From DASPSR01 sp035516175 (lineage in GTDB: Bacteria; Nitrospirota; UBA9217), in NCBI GenBank assembly GCA_035516175.1, contig DATJAO010000050.1, positions 1-9,076 of the forward strand: a DNA stretch of 9,076 nt. The letters run 5' to 3'. Below the pieces are notes generated by a model. That model was not told the origin of the DNA, did not search any database, and worked only from the letters and a program-made list of their open reading frames with translations. The position numbers and the translations under genes were made by a program. The first letter of the stretch is position 1; each line of letters opens with the position of its first letter. This document shows, one piece after another, positions 1 through 6,213 of this stretch.

Positions 1-749
1 CCGCCGCCTTTGCCGATCAGGATCCCTTTCTGGGAATCCCGCTCCACATAGATGATGGCGGTGATCCGCGTAATGTCTGGCCCTTCCTTCATCTCCTCTA
101 TGACCACAGCCGTAGAGTAGGGTATCTCCTCTTTAGTAAGAGCAAAGACCTTCTCCCGGATCAGTTCTGACACGATGAACCGCTCGGGTTGGTCCGTAAG
201 CTGGTCATCGGGGAAATATTTCGGCCCCTGCGGCAACCGTTTGAGGATGGCATCGAGAAGGCCGCCGAGGTCATTCCGGAGCGCGGACACGGGGATGATC
301 TCGGCAAAATTATAGAGTTTGCTGTATTCCTGCATCAAAGGGAGGAGCGCTTCCTTCTTGACAAGGTCCACTTTGTTGATGAGGAGGAAGACCGGCGTCT
401 TCACTACGGAAAGCGTTTCTATGATGAACTTGTCTCCCCCGCCCGGCTGTTCCGTGGCCTCAACGAGCATCAAGATCACATCCACCTCGTTGTACGTCGC
501 AAGCGCGGTCTTGACCATGAACTCGTTCATCTTGTGCATGGGCTTGTGGATGCCCGGCGTGTCCATGAACACCAGCTGCGCGCCCGGCTGGTTCACGATT
601 CCGAGTATCCTGTTCCGCGTGGTCTGCGGCTTGTCCGATATGATTGCGATCTTCTCGCCGAGCAGCGCGTTGAGGAGGGTGGATTTGCCCACGTTGGGCC
701 TGCCGATGATCGAGATGAAGCCAGACCTAAACCGCTTTTCATCGTTCAT
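1..749 (-). CDS. era: GTPase Era, partial (C-terminus beyond left edge)
   Basis: Era is a GTPase that binds the 3' end of 16S rRNA and helps 30S subunit maturation. I read 249 codons, against about 300 in the family. Visible motifs are the P-loop GRPNVGKST (residues 16-24), the switch region ending in TTR (43-45), DTPG (63-66), NKVD (125-128) and VSALRND (G5), followed by the linker. The start of the KH RNA-binding domain lies at the window edge, with VERDSQKG and then IGKGG. The single G domain followed by KH separates it from EngA/Der, which has two G domains. ATG at 749 gives the usual short Era N-terminus. No Shine-Dalgarno precedes it, but a promoter-like pair ends 7 bases upstream, so the mRNA may be leaderless. 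It follows the two-CxxC regulator gene after 185 bases on the same strand and is probably transcribed independently. Confidence 0.95.
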   Translation of the reverse strand, partial: MNDEKRFRSGFISIIGRPNVGKSTLLNALLGEKIAIISDKPQTTRNRILGIVNQPGAQLVFMDTPGIHKPMHKMNEFMVKTALATYNEVDVILMLVEATEQPGGGDKFIIETLSVVKTPVFLLINKVDLVKKEALLPLMQEYSKLYNFAEIIPVSALRNDLGGLLDAILKRLPQGPKYFPDDQLTDQPERFIVSELIREKVFALTKEEIPYSTAVVIEEMKEGPDITRITAIIYVERDSQKGILIGKGG

Positions 750-756
750 GGACGGT

Positions 757-785
757 AGAATACCCGAAATCAGCTTCCCGCGCAA
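757..785 (-). promoter_or_regulatory. Candidate sigma70-type promoter of era
   Basis: On the minus strand, TTGCGC (785-780) is followed by 17 bases and then TATTCT (762-757). Only seven bases separate this -10-like box from the era ATG, so transcription would begin at or next to the start codon. The hexamers match consensus at 3/6 and 4/6, so the call rests mainly on spacing and position. Confidence 0.35.
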
Positions 786-934
786 CAGAAAAGCCGGAGG
801 AAGAAGTACGCAGCAGATGGCGGAGGGTTAGGAGCTATGCTCTCTGCTTAGGCCGACAGGCGTTATACTGATCATTCTTTGATGGTTGATAAAAGAGAAA
901 AGCGCCCTTACCCGATAAATTGGATCCAGCCGTT

Positions 935-1552
935 TCAGGGCAGCTTTTTCCCTATTTTGTCGAAGTATTCCCCGTAGAGTTTCTTTGCGCACTCCGGACA
1001 GATGCCGTGGCTGAATTCCGCTTCCGTGCGATTGCTGATGTATGTTTCGATCCGGGTCCAATAGCCCTTGTCATCGCGGATCTTTTTACAATTCGCGCAG
1101 ATGGGCAGGAAGCCTCTCAGCGTTTTAATTTCCTTTGCGGCTTGCTCCAGCTGCAACAGCAGTTTCTGGCGCCCGATGGCGTAGCGAATGGAGCGCCCGA
1201 GCAGGACGGCCGTGACCTGGCCCTTGACGAGATAGTCCTGAGCGCCTTTCTGAACTGCCTCGATGGCAAACTCATCGTCATCGTGACCGGTCAGCACGAT
1301 TATGGGGACCTGGGGCGCGTGCGCATGAGTTTTTTCAAAGGTGTTGAGACCTGTGGGCGCGTCCGGCAGGCCGAGGTCCAAGAGCACGATATCAAAGCCG
1401 CCGTTCTGGAGGCATTCCAGTCCTCTCCCCAGACGATCAACATGGGTAACTTCGCAGAGAACCTTCGGGGCATTGGACAAGAACCTCTGGATGAGCATGG
1501 CGTCATCGGGATCGTCTTCGATGAGCAGCACGTTTATCGGCACAGTATCCAT
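935..1552 (-). CDS. Response regulator with C-terminal two-CxxC (zinc-ribbon-like) tail
   Basis: This is a 205-residue response regulator. The REC domain (about 6-125) has the acidic pair E12/D13 in IEDDPDD, phospho-acceptor D59 in IVLLDLGLP, T88 in VLTGH and K110 in YLVKG, so all phosphorylation residues are present. A short coiled-coil linker (about 127-146) leads to a 50-residue tail with C152xxC155 (ICANC), a KKIRDDKGYW segment and C185xxC188 (ICPEC) preceded by H182. Similar tails occur at the C-terminus of many response regulators and PAS proteins in Deltaproteobacteria and relatives; I know no established function. The four cysteines suggest a metal or redox site (inference). There is no DNA-binding or enzymatic output domain. 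ATG at 1552 follows a strong GAAGGAG ribosome-binding site with 7-base spacing. It is the last member of the signalling cluster, 187 bases after the REC-PAS kinase. Confidence 0.9.
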   Translation of the reverse strand: MDTVPINVLLIEDDPDDAMLIQRFLSNAPKVLCEVTHVDRLGRGLECLQNGGFDIVLLDLGLPDAPTGLNTFEKTHAHAPQVPIIVLTGHDDDEFAIEAVQKGAQDYLVKGQVTAVLLGRSIRYAIGRQKLLLQLEQAAKEIKTLRGFLPICANCKKIRDDKGYWTRIETYISNRTEAEFSHGICPECAKKLYGEYFDKIGKKLP

Positions 1553-1559
1553 GAATATT

Positions 1560-1566
1560 CTCCTTC
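1560..1566 (-). promoter_or_regulatory. Ribosome-binding site of the two-CxxC response regulator
   Basis: GAAGGAG on the minus strand, 7 bases before the ATG at 1552, fixes that start codon. Confidence 0.75.
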
Positions 1567-1739
1567 CCCGAGGAAGCGGATCTCAAATGATCGCTCTTTG
1601 GCCCCATAGTTCATTCGTCCACTGCGTTCCTGTTTGATAGCAGATCAGTCACGTATTATCATGCCTTTCATCAAGGCGCATCTTCCAGAAACAACTTCTG
1701 CAGAATGCCTTCGGCTCCTGTTACAGGAAGTGTGTCGCG

Positions 1740-3194
1740 TCAACCTTTTTCCGGGACGAGTATCTCCACGCTGGTCCCCTCGTCTTTCCGGCTTGTCACC
1801 GAGACGGTACCGTTCATAGTGGTGAGCATCTTTTTCACGATGACCAGGCCGAGACCGTTACCATGGATCTTGGAGGTGTGAAAGGGTTTGAAGAGGTCCT
1901 TTAGCCGGTCTTCGGGAATGCCGCACCCGTTGTCACGTACCCGGATCCGGACCATGCTTCCTGCCCCGGTAACACTCACCATTATCTTCGGATCGTCCCG
2001 GCCAGTTAAAGCGTCAGCGGCGTTCGTAAACACGTTCAGCAGAACCTGCTGAAGTGCCCGAGGATCAGCGTAGACCCGTTCTGCGTCAATAATAGTATCT
2101 ATCGTGATGCCTTTCTTCGCGAAATCCTCTTCCACTAGAGCCAAAAATTGCCTCAGGAAATCAGCCATCTCCACCACTTGAAGTTCCGGCTTCTCGTACA
2201 TATTGAAGCTCCGAAGGCTTCGGAGAAGGAAGGCGATCTTTTCACAATTATTCAACGCGCGGTCGACGTATTGTTCGATGGTCGCTTTGTCGTAGGTATC
2301 GATCTTATTCTTTATCAGACCCAGGGTCAGCATAACGGTGTTGAGCGGGTTGCCGATCTCGTGCCGCACCCCCGTAAAGATGTAACCGATGTTGTTCATG
2401 GTGTCCATTGCCTGGGCTATCGACTCGAGCCTGAGTTTTTCCGTGATGTCGCGCCTCAGGAAAACAAAGTTGATGATCTCGCCGGATGAATCGTAGATCG
2501 GAGAAAAAGTACACTCCTCCTCATAGAGCGTACCGTCCTTCTTCCTGCTGGTGATGCGGCCCGTCCAGGCCCCCTCCTCCCCCCTCATCGTCTCCCGTAT
2601 GCCCCGTGAGCAGGGATCATCGCTCTGATCAATGTCGAGGAAATGGAGGTCCCGTCCTACGACCTCGTCCCGCATGTAACCGGTGATCTTCTCGAAGGCA
2701 GGGTTCACATACTGGATGATGCCCCGCGGATCAGAGATGACGACGGCGTCGCCGGCGGCTTCGACGGCAGCCGCAAGGCGAATGCGCTCCTCCTCCGCCC
2801 GTTTTCTCGCCCTTCGCGTCTTGGCCTCACGGAGTTCCCGTTCAACAGCGGGCACCAGCCGCGCCAGGTTGCCCTTGAGAATATAGTCGTGCGCTCCCGC
2901 TCTCATCGCGTCCACGGCGATGTCCTCACCAATTTTGCCCGAGACAATGATGAAGGGCACGTCGAACCCGCTCTCCTTGAGCACGGTCAGGGCCTCGAGG
3001 CCGCTGAACGTCGGCATGACGTAGTCCGAGATCACGACGTCCCATTCCCGCTGTTCGAGCTCTTTCCTCATCGACTCGCTCGTCTCAACACGCTTGAGGA
3101 CGGGCTCATATCCGCTCCTCCGCAGCTCTCTGTGCAGCAGGAGCGCATCGTCTTCCGAATCCTCAACCATCAATACCCGAAGCGGTTTGCCCAT
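1740..3194 (-). CDS. REC-PAS-histidine kinase (soluble sensor kinase with N-terminal receiver)
   Basis: This 484-residue cytoplasmic protein has no membrane segment. The N-terminal REC domain (about 4-122) has E11/D12, phospho-acceptor D57 in VVISDYVMP, S85 and K107. A charged helix (122-140) leads to a PAS domain (about 138-255) with typical GIIQYVNPAFEKITGY and KKDGT...E motifs. The dimerisation/phosphotransfer helix has the H-box RHEIGNPLN with predicted phospho-histidine H278. The catalytic domain has the N-box NVFTNAADAL (387-396), G1 DNGCGIP (421-427), the F-box LFKPFHTSK and G2 GNGLGL (445-450). It should autophosphorylate in a way tuned by phosphorylation of its own receiver and by a PAS ligand or cofactor. 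ATG at 3194 follows a GGGGGAAGGA purine run. It lies 97 bases after the single-domain regulator, probably on the same transcript. After the TGA stop the frame stays open for 22 further codons (see findings). Confidence 0.92.
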   Translation of the reverse strand: MGKPLRVLMVEDSEDDALLLHRELRRSGYEPVLKRVETSESMRKELEQREWDVVISDYVMPTFSGLEALTVLKESGFDVPFIIVSGKIGEDIAVDAMRAGAHDYILKGNLARLVPAVERELREAKTRRARKRAEEERIRLAAAVEAAGDAVVISDPRGIIQYVNPAFEKITGYMRDEVVGRDLHFLDIDQSDDPCSRGIRETMRGEEGAWTGRITSRKKDGTLYEEECTFSPIYDSSGEIINFVFLRRDITEKLRLESIAQAMDTMNNIGYIFTGVRHEIGNPLNTVMLTLGLIKNKIDTYDKATIEQYVDRALNNCEKIAFLLRSLRSFNMYEKPELQVVEMADFLRQFLALVEEDFAKKGITIDTIIDAERVYADPRALQQVLLNVFTNAADALTGRDDPKIMVSVTGAGSMVRIRVRDNGCGIPEDRLKDLFKPFHTSKIHGNGLGLVIVKKMLTTMNGTVSVTSRKDEGTSVEILVPEKG

Positions 3195-3295
3195 TCCTTC
3201 CCCCGCAGTTTCAGCAAACCAAACCGTAACGGCAAGAGCATCCTCACGGTGCGGCGACCGGCAATCACTTCCTGCGCGAGTTCGTTACCGGTCAC
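3170..3295 (-). CDS. Doubtful small ORF overlapping two signalling genes
   Basis: A GTG at 3295 overlaps the TGA stop of the upstream response regulator as GTGA. It opens a 41-codon frame ending in TGA at 3170-3172, 25 bases inside the REC-PAS kinase gene. The peptide would be cationic and partly hydrophobic, with RRTVRMLLPLRFGLLKLRGK in its middle. The overlap geometry is typical of translational coupling. However, no Shine-Dalgarno stands before the GTG, I recognise no family, and a frame of this length can occur by chance in 97 bases of GC-rich spacer. Confidence 0.15.
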   Translation of the reverse strand: MTGNELAQEVIAGRRTVRMLLPLRFGLLKLRGKEWANRFGY

Positions 3296-3723
3296 GCCGT
3301 TTCATTCAACAGCAGCCAGTAAAGACCGAGCTGCCTCACCGCTTCCGTGAACTCGTTGAAATCCACCGGTTTGCGGACGAAGCTGTTGGCGTGGAACCGA
3401 TAACCGGCAACGCGGTCTTTGTCTTCGCTCGACGTCGTCAGGATGACCACCGGAAGGAGCTTGGTCCTCTCATCCTCCCGTATCCGTTGCAAAACCTCGA
3501 AACCGTCCACCTTGGGCATTTTCAAGTCGAGCAAGACCACCTGGGGCATGATCTTCTTGTCGCGACCGGCATATTTCCCAGTGCAAAAAAGATAGTCGAG
3601 GGCCTCTGCTCCGTCTTGAGCCACGACAACGTCGTTGAGGACATTGCTCTTCTTAAGTGCCCGCATGGTCAGTTTTACGTCATCCGGATTGTCTTCAACC
3701 AGTAAAATCACCTTGTTATTCAT
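3292..3723 (-). CDS. Single-domain response regulator, Rcp1-like
   Basis: A 143-residue stand-alone receiver. The acidic pair is E10/D11 in LLVEDNPDD, the phospho-acceptor is D66 in VVLLDLKMPKVDG, the switch residue is T96 in VILTTSSED, and the invariant lysine is K118 in FVRKPVDF. The insertion EALDYLFCTGKYAGRD and the C-terminal FTEAVRQLGLYWLLLNE are typical of the Rcp1 group, regulators that pair with phytochrome-type histidine kinases and end in a dimerising helix with no output domain. It follows the dCache kinase by 70 bases and is its most likely phosphotransfer partner (inference from family pairing and adjacency). It may pass phosphate on or act through protein contact. ATG at 3723 has a clear GAGGAG ribosome-binding site, 6 bases upstream. 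Confidence 0.93.
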   Translation of the reverse strand: MNNKVILLVEDNPDDVKLTMRALKKSNVLNDVVVAQDGAEALDYLFCTGKYAGRDKKIMPQVVLLDLKMPKVDGFEVLQRIREDERTKLLPVVILTTSSEDKDRVAGYRFHANSFVRKPVDFNEFTEAVRQLGLYWLLLNETA

Positions 3724-3729
3724 TTCAAG

Positions 3730-3735
3730 CTCCTC
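3730..3735 (-). promoter_or_regulatory. Ribosome-binding site of the Rcp1-like regulator
   Basis: GAGGAG on the minus strand, 6 bases before the ATG at 3723, supports independent translation of this gene inside the cluster. Confidence 0.7.
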
Positions 3736-3793
3736 ATGAGTAAAGTTTCCTTTTTCTCAGAATGAAGTTTTTTCAGCTCGAAACCTGAAATTG

Positions 3794-5671
3794 TCAAGAG
3801 AGCGTAAAATACACGGTGGCCCCCTTTTCCACCTCACCCTCGATCCAGACACGGCCGCCGTGTCGATGAATGATCCGCTGCACCGTGGCAAGGCCGATGC
3901 CCGTGCCGGGGAAATCGCTCGACGCATGCAGGCGCTGGAAGGGTCCGAACAGTTTATCGACATAGGCCATGTCGAATCCAGCCCCATCATCCTTCACGAA
4001 AAAGGCGGCTCGCCCATCGCGCTGCGTCGATCCGAACTCGATCCGGCCCTGCTGATGGGCCCCCGTGAATTTCCAGGCATTGCCGAACAGGTTCTCCAAG
4101 GCGATCCTCAGCAGCCGCTCGTCACCGTAGGCCGTCAGGCCGCCGGACACGACGAACTCGACCGTGCGTTCCGGATGATTTTTTTTGAGGCGGCCGGCGA
4201 TATCCTGCGCTATCCTGCTTAGGTCCACCCGTTCACGCTTCATCTCGCTGCGCGTTATGCGTGAAAGGTTAAGCAGGTCGTCAATGAGTTGTGACATGCG
4301 CTGGCTCGCAAGACGAATGCGTTCGAGGTAGTCCCTAGCCGAGTCATCGAGCTTATGGGCGTAATCCTCCAGGAGCGCGAGGCTGAACCCGTCGATTCCC
4401 CTGAGTGGAGACCTCAGGTCGTGCGAAACAGAGTAACTGAACGCCTCCAGTTCTTTGTTCGACTGGACAAGCTGCGCGACATGATGTTCCAGATCCTCAT
4501 TCAATTTTTTTATTTTTTCCTCAGCCTTCTTGCGTTCGGTTATATCGTGAACGAGGGCGTCTGTCATGACGTCAAAGGCGCGCGACAGCTGCCCAATTTC
4601 GTCACGTGCATTCGTACCGACACGGCGGTCCAGGTCACCCGCCGTTATAGCTTTAGCGCCTTCCTGCAGAGAGCTAAGCGGACCAGTTATCGTTTTGGAG
4701 ATGGCGAGTGCCGCGAAAGCACCCAATGCCACGACGAAGAATCCCGCGGCCATGAAGAATGTCCTTAATTGTGCGATCGGCGCGAAGGCCTCGTCAGCGT
4801 TGATCTTCGTTACGAGCCCCCACCGCAAGAACGGGATATACCTCCACGCAGCCAGCACCTCTGTCCCCTGGTAATCACGAGTAATCCCTGACCCGTCCTC
4901 GCCACGGGCCGCCATTTGCGCCGGGTGAGCCACAGTATCATTAAAGGCGACTCTTTTCTTCAGGGCCGCTTCAGGATCATAACGGAGAGGGCTCAGGAAC
5001 ACCGCTTCTTTGCCTTCCTGTTTGGCGATCAACACCTCGCCGGTTTTGCCCAAGCCGGTAGTGTCCTGAATGAAGCTGTAGATGGGCCCCATATCGATCT
5101 CGGTAACCACCTCTCCGATAAAGTTCCCGTTTAGACCCTTGACCGGGGCCACGCAGTACATTTCAACTGTATTACCCCGTGCATTGTTCACGAAGATGTC
5201 GGAAAAGTAGATTGCTTTTTCCCCTTCTTCATAGATGTGTCTATCCGAAAGCGGTTTCCCCACGAGCTTTGGTCTTAGCGCGTCGTCACTAACATAGACG
5301 ACCCTGCCGTGTTGGTCCGTGAGCATGAGGTTAAGGTATCCGTAATCAACCTGGAATGGCTTTAATTGGCTGTCCAATTCTTTCAGGGCGTTCGCAGAGG
5401 ATGCGCGGGTCCCCTCACCTGAACTCGCGTAAAGTAAGGGAAGGTTTCGTTTGATGTTCAGGTAATTCTGGGTCGACCTGATATCGGCTGTCCGTTCACT
5501 GAAAAACGTCTCGATCTTGTCTTTTTTCAGGTCCGCGATGTTGTTCAACTGGGCGATACGTACGGCCTTCAGAGCAGTTATGGCTTGCGAGAACATGACC
5601 GTGCCGAACATGACCAGCGGTATAAGAGTGAACGCGATTAAAAGAATGATCAGCTTTTTCTTAAGAGACAT
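3794..5671 (-). CDS. Membrane-bound dCache-HAMP sensor histidine kinase
   Basis: A 625-residue inner-membrane sensor kinase. Membrane helix 1 (about 7-29) is followed by a periplasmic region of about 270 residues (30-303). Its pattern fits a double-Cache ligand-binding domain: a long first helix, MLTDQHGRVVYVSDD, then IYFSDIFVN and GKTGEVLIAKQEG further on. Membrane helix 2 (about 304-324) leads into HAMP (325-377, with GDLDRRV and DEIGQLSRAFDVM) and a coiled coil (378-410). The HisKA motif AFSYSVSHDLRSPLRGIDGF has phospho-histidine H417. The catalytic domain has N-box ENLFGNAWKFT (526-536), G1 DDGAGFD (561-567) and G2 GTGIGLA (589-595). The kinase core is of the phytochrome-associated type that usually works with Rcp1-like regulators, and such a gene follows directly. 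The ligand cannot be read from sequence. ATG at 5671 has only a distant AAGGGA, 13 bases upstream. Confidence 0.94.
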   Translation of the reverse strand: MSLKKKLIILLIAFTLIPLVMFGTVMFSQAITALKAVRIAQLNNIADLKKDKIETFFSERTADIRSTQNYLNIKRNLPLLYASSGEGTRASSANALKELDSQLKPFQVDYGYLNLMLTDQHGRVVYVSDDALRPKLVGKPLSDRHIYEEGEKAIYFSDIFVNNARGNTVEMYCVAPVKGLNGNFIGEVVTEIDMGPIYSFIQDTTGLGKTGEVLIAKQEGKEAVFLSPLRYDPEAALKKRVAFNDTVAHPAQMAARGEDGSGITRDYQGTEVLAAWRYIPFLRWGLVTKINADEAFAPIAQLRTFFMAAGFFVVALGAFAALAISKTITGPLSSLQEGAKAITAGDLDRRVGTNARDEIGQLSRAFDVMTDALVHDITERKKAEEKIKKLNEDLEHHVAQLVQSNKELEAFSYSVSHDLRSPLRGIDGFSLALLEDYAHKLDDSARDYLERIRLASQRMSQLIDDLLNLSRITRSEMKRERVDLSRIAQDIAGRLKKNHPERTVEFVVSGGLTAYGDERLLRIALENLFGNAWKFTGAHQQGRIEFGSTQRDGRAAFFVKDDGAGFDMAYVDKLFGPFQRLHASSDFPGTGIGLATVQRIIHRHGGRVWIEGEVEKGATVYFTLS

Positions 5672-5700
5672 GAGAAACAGTCGGTCCCTTTCAGAAGGAC

Positions 5701-5717
5701 TTGAAATTTAAGTTCAA
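5701..5717. repeat. Inverted repeat TTGAA-N7-TTCAA near the kinase start of transcription
   Basis: Perfect 5-base arms (5701-5705 and 5713-5717) around seven AT-rich bases overlap the edge of the -10 box and the predicted transcription start of the sensor kinase operon. It could be a small operator, but short AT-rich dyads are common by chance. Confidence 0.2.
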
Positions 5718-5745
5718 TATACACTACTCCGTCTTTCCGGCGCAA
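5716..5745 (-). promoter_or_regulatory. Candidate sigma70-type promoter of the signalling cluster
   Basis: On the minus strand, TTGCGC (5745-5740), an 18-base spacer and TATATT (5721-5716) precede the sensor kinase ATG at 5671. Transcription would begin near 5709 and give a leader of about 38 bases. The -10 matches 5/6 and the -35 3/6. No better candidate is seen between the four signalling genes, so this may drive them all. Confidence 0.4.
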
Positions 5746-5982
5746 GTCGTAATTAGGCTTTGGCTCAGCGCATGAGAACTTGGAATCTCTGCGACTTTTG
5801 TGGTAAGTGCCTTCGAGGCGGTCTTGAAGTTGGTACAAAATATCGAACAGTCTTCCTTAACTGGATAGAACTGATAGAGGTGCGTGCCCCGGGGATTGGG
5901 ATGATATCGATAAAGACCATCTTAATCCGTCGTTCTTCCTATCCTCACTTCCCTGGTGAAGAAAAGAAGGGAGCGCGGTATC

Positions 5983-6177
5983 ATGAAGAGGCTTTTGCCA
6001 ATTGCCGGCTCAGTCGCGGGAATACTGTCAACTATGTGCCGGCTAATATTTGTCATCATGATGCTCATCGTTTGTTTCGTGGAGCATAAAAGTGGACGTC
6101 GTGTCATGCAATCGCTGCGGCGGCAAAAGTACCACGCTGTGCCTATTTCCAATTCATGTCAACACAAATTCCATTGA
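5983..6177 (+). CDS. Doubtful small membrane protein ORF
   Basis: A 64-codon frame beginning MKRLLPIAGSVAGIL has a hydrophobic stretch that continues through CRLIFVIMMLIVCFVEH, enough for one or two membrane passes. A basic tail follows (SGRRVMQSLRRQK). An AGAAGGGAG run ends about 9 bases before the ATG and could serve as ribosome-binding site; a GTG at 5956 is an alternative in-frame start. It ends 36 bases before nadA and overlaps the nadA -35 box. I recognise no family. Codon use is not clearly gene-like, and the opposite strand is equally open, so it may be spurious. Confidence 0.25.
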   Translation: MKRLLPIAGSVAGILSTMCRLIFVIMMLIVCFVEHKSGRRVMQSLRRQKYHAVPISNSCQHKFH

Positions 6178-6179
6178 CA
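6157..6179. promoter_or_regulatory. Dyad TGTCAA-N11-TTGACA overlapping the nadA -35 box
   Basis: Perfect 6-base arms at 6157-6162 and 6174-6179; the right arm is the -35 hexamer itself. A dimeric repressor bound here would block RNA polymerase. NAD-synthesis genes are often repressed by NAD-responsive regulators, but I cannot assign this dyad to a known regulator. Confidence 0.3.
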
Positions 6180-6203
6180 ACCGGCTGCGGTTATCTGTAT
6201 TAT
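6174..6203 (+). promoter_or_regulatory. Promoter of nadA
   Basis: A perfect TTGACA (6174-6179), an 18-base spacer and TATTAT (6198-6203; 5/6 match) form the best promoter in the window. The nadA ATG begins 10 bases after the -10 box, so the mRNA should have at most about 5 bases of leader. Confidence 0.65.
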
Positions 6204-6213
6204 CTTCATACGT

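Larger units (their letters stand above)
5672..6213. other. Divergent intergenic region between the sensor kinase and nadA
   Basis: This stretch of 542 bases has no convincing gene. It carries a kinase promoter at the left end and the nadA promoter at the right end. It also contains a TTGAA-N7-TTCAA dyad (5701-5717), a TGTCAA-N11-TTGACA dyad (6157-6179), a small 8-bp palindrome TATCGATA near 5907, and a doubtful 64-codon ORF at 5983. No tRNA or recognised riboswitch was seen in it. Confidence 0.6.

Noticed and set aside
189..831. Long open frames on the plus strand opposite era
   Set aside because: The minus strand encodes a clear Era with all G motifs; the plus-strand frames have no recognisable domain and reflect GC-rich codon bias.
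920..1609. 229-codon open frame on the plus strand opposite the two-CxxC regulator
   Set aside because: It mirrors a confidently identified response regulator, has no ribosome-binding site and shows no family motif.
2643..3705. Plus-strand frames opposite the REC-PAS kinase and the Rcp1-like regulator
   Set aside because: They are antisense shadows of genes with complete catalytic motifs.
3741..3793. TTCAG...CTGAA hairpin followed by A residues between the sensor kinase and the Rcp1-like regulator
   Set aside because: The stem is only 5 bases and no T run follows in the direction of transcription, so it does not support a terminator that would split the cluster.
5772..6089. Plus-strand frame beginning MRTWNLCDFCGKCL with a CxxCxxC motif
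   Set aside because: The cysteine spacing is eye-catching, but no ribosome-binding site precedes it, the rest has no domain-like pattern, and it overlaps the other candidate small ORF.
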